From assembly GCA_964463485.1 (NCBI GenBank), contig CAYXDO010000087.1, forward strand, positions 1-44,211: a DNA stretch of 44,211 bases. Reading direction: 5' to 3'. The stretch's first letter is position 1; every line of letters starts with the position of its first letter. Made by a program: the position numbers and the translations under genes. Below, one piece after another: positions 1 to 10,400 of this stretch. Below the pieces are notes generated by a model. The model worked only from the letters and a program-made list of their open reading frames with translations. It did not search any database and had not been told where the DNA came from. This stretch comes from CAYXDO01 sp964463485 (GTDB lineage: Bacteria > Myxococcota > Kuafuiibacteriia > Kuafuiibacteriales > Kuafuiibacteriaceae).

Positions 1-182
1 CGATCCTTGAGAGCAAAAATCGCCTTCTGCTCGACGGGGGGTGAGAAATATGCGCTGTACACTCACGAGTTTCCGATTTTCACCAACGCGATCGGATTGA
101 GCAGCTTAGATTTAGAACGCCCCCGGGCCGACATTAGAAATATTCGCCATCGTCGTGGCGACCGGGAGTCGGCGGACCAAGG

Positions 183-3100
183 TCAGCCCGGTTCGGCGGC
201 GGCGTCGGCCTCCGCGTTGTCTTCGGGCAACTCACCTCGGCCGAGCAGTCGCACGAGCTCATCCAACTCCAGCTCTGGCGCCTGGCCGACACCCTCGAGA
301 AAGGCCGAGAGTCGACCGCGCTTCTCGGCGTGCAGCTGGAGAATCGAGTCTTCGATCGTTCCCCGGGCCACGAGGCGGAACACGGTTACCGGCCGAGTCT
401 GCCCGATTCGGTGAGCCCGATCGCTGGCCTGGTCCTCGACCGCCGGATTCCACCATGGGTCGAGGTGAATCACCGCGTCGGCCGCGGTCAGGTTGAGTCC
501 GACTCCCCCGGCTTTGAGGGAGATGAGAAAGACGTCGGCGTCCCCTCGTTGAAATTCGTCGACGTGTCGCGCTCGCGTGGCGCTCGGCGTGCTGCCGTCC
601 AGGACCAGCACGCGCACGCCGCCTGCTTCGAGCGCCGATTTCACGAGCGCGAGGTGGCGCACGAACTGGCTGAAGACGAGCGCGCGGCGCCCTTCGTCTT
701 TGAGCTCGAGGACGAGCTCGACCAAGCGGGCCTCTTTGGACGACGGAACCTCCGAGTCTCGGTCGAGCAACCGAGGGTGGCAGCAGGCTTGGCGGAGCTG
801 AGTCAGGGCGCCGAGGATCGAGAACCGGCGCTGCTCGACCGGGACGTCCTCTTCGATGAGCTTGGCGATGCGGTGAATGGCGGCGAGTCGCACGTCTTCG
901 TAGAGCGCCCGCTCTCTCGGCGACAGCAACACGTCGTCGTCGACCTCGGTCTTCGGAGGAAGCTCCGGCGCGACCTGGGCCTTGGTACGCCGAATGACGA
1001 ACGGAGCGAGCAGCCGGGTCAGGGAGCGCATGCGGCCCGCGTCCCTGCCCCGCTCGATGGGTGCCGCGAAACGCTCCCTGAAGCGCCCCCACGGTCCCAG
1101 GAGGCCCGGGGACACGACGCGGAAGATACTCCACAGGTCCGCGAGCCGGTTCTCGAGAGGTGTGCCGCTCAGCGCCAACTTCCAAGCCGCGTCGATGCGA
1201 CCCGCAGCCCGGGCGCGCCGCGAACGTGGGTTCTTGATCACCTGAGCCTCGTCGAGGATCAGCGTCGAGAACTTCCGCGCGCCGAGCTCGTCGACGTCAC
1301 GCACGACCAAGTCATAACTCGCCACGAGCACGTCGCTCGGACCCGCCGCTTGCACGGCGCGGGCGCGGTCCTCCGATTCCACCGCACGCAAGAGAGTCAC
1401 CGTGAGCTCCGGCGCAAAGCGCTCTAGCTCGCGGACCCAGTTGAACCCGACCGAGGCCGGCGCGACGACCAGCGCCGGGCCTTGGTCGCGGCGGGTGAGC
1501 AGTGTCGTGATGGCTTGGATCGTCTTCCCCAAACCCATGTCGTCCGCCAACAACGCTCCCGCACGCGATGCAGCCAAGCCCGCCAAACGGCGTGCCCCCT
1601 CCCGCTGGTAGGGCCGCAGGATCGCGTCGAGCGGGAGCGGCCGCGTCGTACTCTCTCGGACGCGAGCGAAGACCTCTCGAAGCCCGGGAGAAGCAGTAAC
1701 GATGCCGTCGTCGAGCTCGTCGAGGAGCGGCGCCAACTCCCGTGCTACTCGACACCCCAACTCATCCACCTCGACGAAGTCGGCAAGCGAGCCGAGGGTT
1801 CGCTGTAGCGCCGCCGACAACTCGGCCCAGCGTCCCGCGCCAAGCTGAACGAATTTTCGCTCCTCTCGTCCAGCCGCCAAGAGGAGCGCGAGCCTGACCC
1901 GATCGGCGAGGATGGTGAGCTCGCCGGTCAGTCCAAACCAATCGGGGCCGTCGTGCGTCTGAATGCGAAAGTCCGAGTCCGTGGCCTTGTGAATCTCCCA
2001 CGGGTCCCCCGCCCACTCGACCGGCAAGCCCGCGCTCTGGCAGAAGGCGACCAACTCGAGCGCGCTCTGCCCAAGGAGCATCCAGGAGACCGTCAAACCT
2101 TCGTCGGACCCGGATCCGCGGAGCTCTTCAGGGAGCTTCTCGGCCAGCGACCGAGCGTGATTACGCTCGTGCTCGAAGTCACGCAGGGCGTGATGGACGG
2201 ACGCGTCCACCCGGCGACCCACGACCTCGGCGAGGCCGGCGCCAGCGGGGAAGGATGGGCCGTTCACCAGCGGCCGGACTCTGATCTCGAGCGAGAGTGC
2301 CGAGGCGCCCGCCGCCTCCAAGAGCAGAAAGACTTCATCGTTCGCGGGGACCGCTGGGCCTTTGAGCGCGGCACGCCACGAGATGGGGACCCACTTTTCG
2401 AGGGAGGCGAGCAAGTCGAGGAGCTCGGACTGCTGCCCAGCCTCCACGGCTTCGTCGAACCCGCGCGGGAGTCGTGAAATCAACCTCGCGAGTATGGGAT
2501 TCAGCTCGACGACGATCGCACGCGAGCGGGCTTCGTCGATCTCGACGAAAATACCATCGTGGATTCGAAGCCCAGCCCATGGCTTCAACTCGCCGTCGAC
2601 GCTGAGTGCGACCCCGAGCACGCCTGCTTCGGGCTCGATCACCGCCAACTCGGCTCGGCCCCGGACCACCTCCAACTTGGTCGTCCCGCTTTGCGCAACC
2701 CATGACACGCGTGGGTGTCCCGCGAGCTCGAACAAAATTCGGTCCGCCGCCGCCGGCAACTCATCGTTCGATCGCCCCACCGCCAGCAAAGCCATGGCCG
2801 CTCGGTCCTGTGGCAGCGCAGCGAGGTCCCGGGCCGCCAAAATCGCTTCGGAGGGCAACCGAATCGGACGCGTCCCCTCGCCGAGGAGCAAGGCCTCGAC
2901 CCGCAATCGACCTTGCGCAGCCCTGCGAAATCGCCACCCCAACCGAAGCCCTTCACGCTGAGCCTGCCGCTGACGCTCTCCCTCTACGAACGCCCTCAAC
3001 CCTCCGAGGAGCGTCCCGACTTCAGGCTGGGAGTCTGCGGCAGAGTCTTCCGTCGGCGCTCGCCTCGACTCGATCTCTGTTGGCACTCTGCGCGGGCGCC

Positions 3101-3866
3101 CTCGACCGGTCGGGCGCTTCGACCGGTCCCTTCGGCGCGCGGTGAGCTCCGCTCTGGATGCCCGAGCGCCCAACTCCGCGTCCAACTCATCCTGCGCTCT
3201 TACCGACGGCCGCGGTAGGTCTTCTTGGGGTCGAGGCGCGGCGGACGCAAGCTCGATCTCGGGCCTGACTTGTGTCGCTTCCGGGACCTGTGGGAGAGGC
3301 GCGGGCGCGGCCTCCCGGTTCCGGGCGTGGTGCGGAGAGCCCGCCTGCAGCGCGGCGAGAGCAGAGGCGACCAGCCCCTGGTGGCGCGCCTCGTCCCAAG
3401 CCAAGCCTGGGAGCGGCGTCATACTCAGGAAGCGCCAACTTCGCCTGCCTTCATACGTGTTCAAATAGGTCCCGAGGGCCAAGTCTCGCCGAAGGTCCGA
3501 GAGTGGATCGCTCGGGCCCAAGGACAGCGAGGCCTCTGCCAGCCGCCCCATACTCTCGACGTCAGCCCCTCGCCACACCGCCGGTCTATCCATCGCCTCG
3601 ACCGCACCCGCCGCGTCGCCGGCAGCGAGCGCCGCATCGGCCGCCCGCAGCGCCCACACGAGACCGCGATAGCCGGAATCCTCACGACTCAGGGCTCCTG
3701 GCAAACTCTCCAGCGCGGACGTCAACTCTAGCTCGCGGTCGACGTCGCACTTGTGCTCCAGACGAAGCACCCTCTCGAAGGCACTCCGCGCCGCACGAAG
3801 CTCGCCCTCCCACTTGATGATGAAGATGCTGCTCGTACGGAGTGCCCCTCGCACTCTCGAGCGCAC
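183..3866 (-). CDS. Giant SNF2-family helicase, C-terminal part (probably frameshifted from the upstream frame)
   Basis: This frame encodes a superfamily 2 SNF2/Rad54-type DNA translocase at its C-terminus. Visible motifs are the Walker A stretch DDMGLGKT (about residue 775), the DEAQ box (about 872), SGTPLENR, the motif V/VI segment SLKAGGVGLNLTAAD and HRIGQTRP (about 1152). The N-terminal part is TPR-like, then an Arg/Pro-rich linker (about 180-300), then a region typical of bacterial SNF2 proteins before the helicase. The first codons are not a convincing start: they overlap the upstream reading frame by 185 bases, there is no clear ribosome binding site, and a TPR helix running in the upstream frame continues here from about residue 19. 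I infer that both frames are one protein of about 2,250 residues. The family remodels protein-DNA complexes by ATP-driven translocation; the target is unknown. The helicase call is firm, the start is not. Confidence 0.85.
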   Translation of the reverse strand: MRSRVRGALRTSSIFIIKWEGELRAARSAFERVLRLEHKCDVDRELELTSALESLPGALSREDSGYRGLVWALRAADAALAAGDAAGAVEAMDRPAVWRGADVESMGRLAEASLSLGPSDPLSDLRRDLALGTYLNTYEGRRSWRFLSMTPLPGLAWDEARHQGLVASALAALQAGSPHHARNREAAPAPLPQVPEATQVRPEIELASAAPRPQEDLPRPSVRAQDELDAELGARASRAELTARRRDRSKRPTGRGRPRRVPTEIESRRAPTEDSAADSQPEVGTLLGGLRAFVEGERQRQAQREGLRLGWRFRRAAQGRLRVEALLLGEGTRPIRLPSEAILAARDLAALPQDRAAMALLAVGRSNDELPAAADRILFELAGHPRVSWVAQSGTTKLEVVRGRAELAVIEPEAGVLGVALSVDGELKPWAGLRIHDGIFVEIDEARSRAIVVELNPILARLISRLPRGFDEAVEAGQQSELLDLLASLEKWVPISWRAALKGPAVPANDEVFLLLEAAGASALSLEIRVRPLVNGPSFPAGAGLAEVVGRRVDASVHHALRDFEHERNHARSLAEKLPEELRGSGSDEGLTVSWMLLGQSALELVAFCQSAGLPVEWAGDPWEIHKATDSDFRIQTHDGPDWFGLTGELTILADRVRLALLLAAGREERKFVQLGAGRWAELSAALQRTLGSLADFVEVDELGCRVARELAPLLDELDDGIVTASPGLREVFARVRESTTRPLPLDAILRPYQREGARRLAGLAASRAGALLADDMGLGKTIQAITTLLTRRDQGPALVVAPASVGFNWVRELERFAPELTVTLLRAVESEDRARAVQAAGPSDVLVASYDLVVRDVDELGARKFSTLILDEAQVIKNPRSRRARAAGRIDAAWKLALSGTPLENRLADLWSIFRVVSPGLLGPWGRFRERFAAPIERGRDAGRMRSLTRLLAPFVIRRTKAQVAPELPPKTEVDDDVLLSPRERALYEDVRLAAIHRIAKLIEEDVPVEQRRFSILGALTQLRQACCHPRLLDRDSEVPSSKEARLVELVLELKDEGRRALVFSQFVRHLALVKSALEAGGVRVLVLDGSTPSATRARHVDEFQRGDADVFLISLKAGGVGLNLTAADAVIHLDPWWNPAVEDQASDRAHRIGQTRPVTVFRLVARGTIEDSILQLHAEKRGRLSAFLEGVGQAPELELDELVRLLGRGELPEDNAEADAAAEPG

Positions 3867-6800
3867 GCTCGGCGAGCGCCCTCGCAGACCGACAGTCCCT
3901 ATTCAGGATCGCCTTCTGAGCGGTATGCGCGGCGACGGCCGGATGGTCTCCGCGATGGGCGCAGAGCCACGCCCAAAGCTCTGCTGCCTCAGCCTGAAGT
4001 CCGAGCCTCGGCCACAGGGCCGTCGCCTTCAACCGGAGCAGCCCCTCGACGTCGCCGCGCGCCTCGCGCTGCGCCCGTTCTCCACGGAAGAGCTTGACCC
4101 GGCCCGCTGCCGGAACCAAGTCGAGCTTCCGCTCGAGCTCCGGCTCGGGGTACTCTTGCGGCTCACACCAATCCAACCCAAGCGAACGAACGCCCGGCTC
4201 GTGCGGCGCCGAACGAACCGGACGGCCCGGCGCGATCGGCTCGGTCATGAGGCCTGCCCTCGTCGGAGTCACCGCCACGGCAAATCGGGCACTCACATCT
4301 TGAACGATGAATAGCTCAGGGGAGACGACAAACCTCCCGGCCGGCGCCGTCGATGAGTCGAGAGAGAAAGTGAAGAGCTCCGAACCTTCCGGCGTCGCGA
4401 GCACGAACGCCACGAGCCCGCTGCTCTTGATGCCCGCAAAGAACGGCCCACGGTCAGCGTCTCCTTCGACCTCGGCCAAGATCCGGCCGTCTCCCTCGAG
4501 CTCGACGACCTCGACTTCGGAGAAATCTTCGTCGTCCTCCCAGACGCGGAGGCCAATCACACCCGGGCCGGCCGGGTGGGCGGCGAGGGCGCGAAAATCT
4601 CCGTCATCGAACCTGCGGACCTCCACGCCACGACTCGAGTAGAGAACGACCCCTCCATCCGTCCAATCGAAAACGCCCGCGCCGACGTCGGCGTGTCCCA
4701 GGATTCTCACGGGCCAGTCCCGCTTGAGCTCCCGCCGATTCTGCGGCCGCCCGAGCGGCAGGACCTCGACGCGGGTGCTTCCCGCCGCTTCGGGACTGAC
4801 CCAGACCTGCGTAGGCTGGGGAGTGAGAAAGCGAACCGAGTGCGCATATCGATCGTCCAGAGCTCCCCAGAAGCCCGAAGGCGTTCCAGCTGCCCATGCA
4901 AACCGCACGACGGCGCCGGAGATATCCGCGAGGGTTGCCATCGGGCCATCGACGATGAAGTCTGCGACTCCGGTAGCGTGAGGGAATCGGAACGAGTATG
5001 CGCGGACCGACCCGGACTCGAGGTCCTTGATCCGAACGAAAGCCCTGCCTGCCAAGACCTGGGGCACGATGAGTGTGAGTCCATCGGAGCTCAGCCACGC
5101 TTGAACACTCTCCCCTCCGGCTCGCAAAACCGAGTCGGGAAACGCGCGATCACTCGGCACCTCGCCATACTCTCGAAGGTCCCACTGAATGCGCAGATTC
5201 CGCTCGATCTCCTCGGAGGTCGGTCGAAGGTCGAAATGCGGGGACTGTCCGGCCAGAGTCTCTGCGGCGGCGCGTGCCTCGAACCACCGGCCGCTCCCCA
5301 TGAGGCGCATGATATCGTCGCGTTGCGCTTGGTGCCGCTTGCGTTTTTGGTAGGCCTCGATGAGACCCTCCGACTCGGCCACGTCGGGCCGAGGGAGCGA
5401 GGCTAGATCACGCCGCAGCGTAGTCAGATCCAGCGCGGGGGTTGACTCGTCGGCGAGCGCGGACGCCAGCGTGCGGAGCGCCGCCGAGGCCGCCTGCTTT
5501 GCCGAGGCGACCTCGACCTCGTGAATCCGCGCTCGAATCGCGTCCACCTCCGTGAGCGCGCGAAGGTACTCCTCATGTGCCCTGATCGTTCGCTTCGCCG
5601 CCTCGATCTCGCCCGCCTCGACTTGTCGCTGAGCGACTGCGAACGCCTCGAGCGCTGCGAGCGCCGAAGCAGACTTGTGGCGCGGAACCTGAGTGATCAT
5701 CGCCTCGAGCCGCTCGAGAGTTGGATCTGACCGCAGAGTACGGACCTTCGCGCGCAGCTCGGCGCTGAGCTCGAGATACGCGCTCAGCCCGACTTCGGAC
5801 GGCAGCGCCGACAGCACCCGATCGACGCGCAGCTCGTCCTCGGCCGCCCGGCCCTCGAGCTCCAGACGCCGCACCCGCTCATCGAGTCGAGGATCGGGCC
5901 GAAGCTCGAGCGCGCTGCGGAGAAGTCGTGCCGCCCCGCCGGGATCGGACAGAGCGCGTTCGTCTGCACGCCCGACGAGCGCTGCGACCTGAGCCGAAAG
6001 CCGGTCGGCCTCGATCGTCGCCAGCGCTCGTCGAGCGTCCGCGCTCTCGGGCCAGGTCGCCAGGATTTTCTTGGCGCGCTCTTCGGCGTGTTCGAACGCC
6101 GCCGATCGCAACTCGTCGGCCAGCGCTCGCTCCTCCGCGTCCAAGCGCGCGCGATCTGCGGCCTCGTGCGTGGCCGCGAGCTCCGCCAGGGCAACATGCC
6201 CGGGCGCTTGCCGGCGCAAGTCCCGAAGGTCGCTCGCGGCGAGGTCCAAGCGACCGGACGCCAACGCTCGCCGACAGAGCTCGGCCAGGACGTCTCCGGC
6301 GTCCGGGTGAGTCTGCCCACGAAGCCAACGCGCCGCTGCCTCCCGATCGCCCTCGCGGGCCGACGCGAGCGCGAGCCGGACGCGGATCTCGGGGTCGGCT
6401 CTGGCGGACTCCGAGAGCCGGGACTCCAAGGCCCGCGCCTCCTGGTCGGCCCCCAGCGTATCGACCAAGAGGCTGAGCAGCCCGCGAACGGCTCGGGCCG
6501 CGCCGGACGTGGCGCGGACCGCTTCCTCGAAGCACGCGCGGGCTAAGTCATAGTCGTAGGCCTCGAGCGCCGCGTAGGCTTGGGCGACGAGATCCTGCTC
6601 CGACGGAGAGTCTGACTCCGCCTTGGGTTCTCTGGCTTTGTGCGGCGCCGCTCTTCGCCGGTTTTCACTTTGGTAGGTCTCGAGCTGGCCCTCGGCCCAG
6701 GCTCGCGCGTCGTCGTCGAGCTGTTCGAGGATAGCGTGGCAGGCGTCCCCAATCCCGACTGAACGTTGCAGGGCGACGACGCCGGTCTGCTGCGCGACGG

Positions 6801-6972
6801 GCGCGACCACGAGCGCCTCGGGGAACGAGCGGATCAGGAAGCTCTGCAGACGGGCCTTGAGCGCGTAGCGAGCGGAAGCGTCCTTCGGTTTGAGCTCCCT
6901 GCCGGACGGGTTCACGTCGTGTACGAGCGCGAACAGCTCGTCGACCGAAGCCGACGCGCGACTATCGAGCAC
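3682..6972 (-). CDS. TPR and beta-propeller-like N-terminal part of the giant SNF2 protein
   Basis: The start is a GTG at 6972 without a clear ribosome binding site. Residues about 1-110 are an unrecognised alpha-helical region. About 125-590 are TPR-like and coiled helices rich in Ala, Arg and Glu. About 597-910 are repeated beta-rich segments that look like propeller blades. From about 930 a TPR region resumes. The last roughly 40 residues (after about 1053) turn Cys/Arg-rich and lose the TPR pattern, while the overlapping downstream frame picks the pattern up. Dropping one G from the run at 3801-3813 joins the frames as ...V-E-G-E-L-R-A-A-R-S-A-F.... No catalytic domain lies in this frame. 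The likely role is protein binding or sensing attached to the SNF2 motor. A natural two-protein arrangement, or an indel error in the assembly, remains possible. Confidence 0.7.
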   Translation of the reverse strand: MLDSRASASVDELFALVHDVNPSGRELKPKDASARYALKARLQSFLIRSFPEALVVAPVAQQTGVVALQRSVGIGDACHAILEQLDDDARAWAEGQLETYQSENRRRAAPHKAREPKAESDSPSEQDLVAQAYAALEAYDYDLARACFEEAVRATSGAARAVRGLLSLLVDTLGADQEARALESRLSESARADPEIRVRLALASAREGDREAAARWLRGQTHPDAGDVLAELCRRALASGRLDLAASDLRDLRRQAPGHVALAELAATHEAADRARLDAEERALADELRSAAFEHAEERAKKILATWPESADARRALATIEADRLSAQVAALVGRADERALSDPGGAARLLRSALELRPDPRLDERVRRLELEGRAAEDELRVDRVLSALPSEVGLSAYLELSAELRAKVRTLRSDPTLERLEAMITQVPRHKSASALAALEAFAVAQRQVEAGEIEAAKRTIRAHEEYLRALTEVDAIRARIHEVEVASAKQAASAALRTLASALADESTPALDLTTLRRDLASLPRPDVAESEGLIEAYQKRKRHQAQRDDIMRLMGSGRWFEARAAAETLAGQSPHFDLRPTSEEIERNLRIQWDLREYGEVPSDRAFPDSVLRAGGESVQAWLSSDGLTLIVPQVLAGRAFVRIKDLESGSVRAYSFRFPHATGVADFIVDGPMATLADISGAVVRFAWAAGTPSGFWGALDDRYAHSVRFLTPQPTQVWVSPEAAGSTRVEVLPLGRPQNRRELKRDWPVRILGHADVGAGVFDWTDGGVVLYSSRGVEVRRFDDGDFRALAAHPAGPGVIGLRVWEDDEDFSEVEVVELEGDGRILAEVEGDADRGPFFAGIKSSGLVAFVLATPEGSELFTFSLDSSTAPAGRFVVSPELFIVQDVSARFAVAVTPTRAGLMTEPIAPGRPVRSAPHEPGVRSLGLDWCEPQEYPEPELERKLDLVPAAGRVKLFRGERAQREARGDVEGLLRLKATALWPRLGLQAEAAELWAWLCAHRGDHPAVAAHTAQKAILNRDCRSARALAERALESARGTPYEQHLHHQVGGRASCGAECLREGASSGAQVRRRPRARVDVRAGEFARSPES

Positions 6973-7088
6973 GGACAGCGGATCCGGCAGCTTGCGTTTT
7001 CCTCGAGTGGACGTCCCAGATTCTCCCGAGCGCAGACGGCCGCGATCCTACACCAGCGCGCCCCCTGGGCCAGGCGATTGCAGCCCTG

Positions 7089-7137
7089 TCTGATCTGAAT
7101 CGGAGTCGGCGTTGACGGCCGTGCCCGAGTCCGATTC
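7089..7137. repeat. Dispersed palindromic element, copy 1
   Basis: This segment of the 482-base gap between the two SNF2 genes matches the element at 14437-14495: both carry TCTGATCTGAATCGGA, then TCGGCG, then ACGGCCGTG and a closing TCCGATTC. In this copy the inverted arms are 8 bp (GAATCGGA at 7097-7104 and TCCGATTC at 7130-7137). It has no coding content and lies about 120 bases before the GTG of the downstream gene. It could be a REP-like or miniature mobile element; a terminator is less likely as no T-run follows. Confidence 0.6.
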
Positions 7138-7159
7138 TTAGTACAGGTCCCCGCAAATT

Positions 7160-7288
7160 CGTGACCACGGGAGAAACCACAGAGAGCACAGAGCCGAAGC
7201 CCACAGAGCACACAGATGATGGAATGAGCACTTCTCTGTGTCCTCTGTGTCTTCTCTCCGCGTCCTCTGTGGTTTCAGCGTGGTCACG
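7160..7288. repeat. CACAGAG-type long inverted repeat, copy 1
   Basis: The outer arms CGTGACCACG (7160-7169) and CGTGGTCACG (7279-7288) are perfect complements. Inside them GAAACCACAGAG (7173-7184) pairs perfectly with CTCTGTGGTTTC (7265-7276). The interior is made of CACAGAG/CTCTGTG units. A related element lies at 39783-39890. Similar CACAGAG-rich intergenic repeats occur in many bacteria (from memory, not searched). They give rise to spurious predicted peptides. Together with the element at 7089 this accounts for the recognisable content of the 6973-7454 gap; the remainder shows no gene. Confidence 0.8.
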
Positions 7289-7454
7289 AACTTCCACGGA
7301 CGTGTACTTAGGGACCCCGAAGCCCGAACAACCGTCTCCGGCGATCGTGTTGCTTCCCGTTCGCGGGAACCTCGAATCGATCAAATTCGCCGAGCTCGTC
7401 GAGCGCGATGGGAGCTGGGGATCATGGCTCGCCTAGACGAGGTCCGGAGTTCGG

Positions 7455-10400
7455 TCACTCTTTGGAGCTCGCCTTGATCAAATCGAGAAGCTCAACCTCG
7501 CTCAGTTGGCCGGCAGTCTCGGAGCTCTCGAGCAGGCTAGCGGCGAGCTCCCTTTTCCGATGATGCAGCTCGAGAATCTTCTCCTCGATGGTGCCGTTGG
7601 CCACGATCCGGTAGATGGTCACAGGCCGACTTTGGCCGATCCGATGCGCTCGATCGGAGGCCTGATCTTCGGTCGCCGGATTCCACCACGGGTCCATATG
7701 AATCACAGTGTCGGCAGCAGTCAGGTTCAAACCAAAACCGCCAGCCTTGAGACTGATGAGAAAGACACTGCTCTTTCCGGCTTGGAACTCCTCGATGGCC
7801 GTCTCGCGACGCGCGCCGCTCGTCGCGCCGTCGAGATACTGGTAACCGACCCCACGTCGTTCGATCATCGCCCGAATGAGGGACAGATGGTCCACGAACT
7901 GGCTGAAGATCAGAGCCTTGTGGCCACCCTCCAGAAGCTCGTCCAAGAGCTCTTCCAGGGCTTCGAGCTTGGCGCTTGGTGCAGTCGAGTCTGGCAGCAC
8001 CATCTTGGAATTCGAAGCCGCTCGGCGAAGCCGAGTAATCGCCGCGAGCAACAGTATCCTCTGATTTCTGGATGCGTCGCTGGCCAGGCCTTCGAGCGTC
8101 TTCTCGCGGAGAGCCTCATAAAGAGCGAGCTCTTCAATCCCCAGGTCCACCCGGAGTGTGACCTCGGTTCGAGCGGGTAGCTCGGGGAGCACCTGGGATT
8201 TCGTTCGCCGAAGCACAAAGGGAGAGATCAGCCGTCTGAGCTGATCTCTCACCTGTGCATTTTTCTCACGCTCGATGGGCCCTGCGAACCGAGCCTCGAA
8301 GGTCTTTTCCGTCCCCAAGAAGCCGGGATTCAAGAACCGAAAAAGACTATGGAGCTCACCCAGCCTGTTTTCGATGGGTGTACCCGTCGTCGCAAAGCGA
8401 GCCTTTGCGACGAGCCGAAAGGCTGCTTTCGCTCGCAGCGTCTGTGCGTTCTTGATGAGCTGAGCCTCGTCCAAGATCGCGACCTCGAACGAGAGCGCCG
8501 CCAATCGATCGGCCTCGAGCTGCAAGATCGCATAACTGGTGATGACGACGTCGAAGGGTCGAAGATCGTCGAGCGCTGCATCACGCCGGTCGCCCGTGAA
8601 TTTGCGAGCGCGCAAGGTCGGGGCAAAACGGGCCAGCTCATCGACCCACTGCGACACGATCGAAGTCGGAGTGACCACCAGGCTTGGACCAAGAGGTGCA
8701 CGAAGGACAAGGAGAGCCAAGGTCTGGACAGTCTTTCCAAGACCCATTTCGTCGGCGAGACAACCACCGAGCTCGAACCTGGACAATCGCGCAAGCCATC
8801 TATAGCCATCGCTCTGATAGGATCTGAGCTGAGCGTGAAACGTCGTTGGGAGCTCCTCGAGATCCTCCGCGACCAGCCGCTGGACGGCCTGTCGGTAAGC
8901 GACGGAGGCCTCGATTTGCGCCCCACCCACGAGCTCTTGGACGTAGGACGCCGCCAGCGGATGAAACGCGATCCGATTGGGGCCACTTCGAAGGAGGCGG
9001 AGCTCATCGAGTCGGGCTTTCAGGTCGCGGGTCAGCGTGAAGAACCGGTCGTTTCCTTGGACCCGCAAAAATCGGCCCGGCGAGGCCTCGAGATAGTCCA
9101 GCAAAGTGCCAAGCTCGAGCGCGCCGAGCTCTGGGGTGAGCAGCGAGCCGCCAAGCTCGAATTCGGCATCACCTCGAATCTTGACTTCGAGGCTCTCGAT
9201 CCCGACCTCGTGGCTGGCCAGGAGAATCTCTCCTTCGGGCCATTCGATCGTGCCTACCTCGATCGATCGAAGCTCTGTGAGCGCCTCGAGCGCGAGCTCG
9301 GTGTCAGCGATTGAAAACCTCCAAGAACCTGCTTGGAACTGGAATCCAGCGAGAGTCGGCGCGCCGGCAAGTGTCGCACGAGCGAGCTCCAGCTCTTTCG
9401 ACAACTCTCTGTTCGTGGAGACGGCTTGACCAGAGATCTGGGCAACAAGCGTCTTGCCTCCCTCCCCAGGACGCACCGCAGGTCCCTCGGCACCAAGGGG
9501 CCGAACGACAATCTCCGCGCTGAGCCCAGCGCCGAGGGGTCGGATCAAGACGTGGGGCCTCGAATCGGCCACCACAGTGCGCTCAGGCGACTCGGCCACG
9601 ACGACATCTGTCTCGATCGCGACAAGCTTCGACAACGCGCTCAACACCGCAGGCAATCTTCCTTCCGCGGCGGGCGGGACAATGAGGCCCTTCGGACCCA
9701 GAAGCTGGGCAATCGCGTAGTGCCGAGGCTCGAACGATACGATCTCGAACACGCCTGGAGCCGGATTCGTCACCCTCTCGAGCTCGTCCGCCGCTCGGGG
9801 TGCAGGATCGAACACCAGCCGGTTCTTTCCCGATGCCCTTCCGAGCCTCAAACGCGGCGCGCCTGCCCGCGTTTGGGCGGGCACGAGAGCGCCGCCTTGC
9901 TCGACAAACACATTGGGCTCACCGGCGAGCGCGATTAGGGATTTGACGTCGTCAAGGCGGTAGGAGACGTTTTCGTAGCGGCCGCGCTCGATGGTGACGT
10001 TTCGTTCGATGGTTCGAACCGCCGCGCGATCGGCGGCACTCAGCCAAGGCATGCTCGCGCTGTCTTCATACAAACGCTTCAGAGCGACGGGCCTCCCTTT
10101 AGACCATTGACCCTTCTGGCGGACCTGTTCAACCGGTCTCAAGTCCACATGGCCATAAGTCGCCTTCGCGATCCAAATGAGCCGTTGATTCTGCTCTGGT
10201 GGCTTCGGGACATTCGCGGGAGCCTTGGTCGACTTCGGTAGTGTCAGCGCAATCAGGGCATCGAATACCTGGCTCCATTTTTCCGGGGTCTGGAGCTGTC
10301 CCACGATTGGGTTGGCATCCTGCACCAACATTCCACGGATTTGGGGTTCCTTTGAGCCAAAGTGGCGAAGGATCGCGGCGAGCTCGCTCGCAAACCAATG

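Noticed and set aside
6962..7384. Open frames across the CACAGAG element (also at 39831-40184)
   Set aside because: They give the typical repeat-derived peptides (AETTEDAE, AENTENTE) and are not real proteins.
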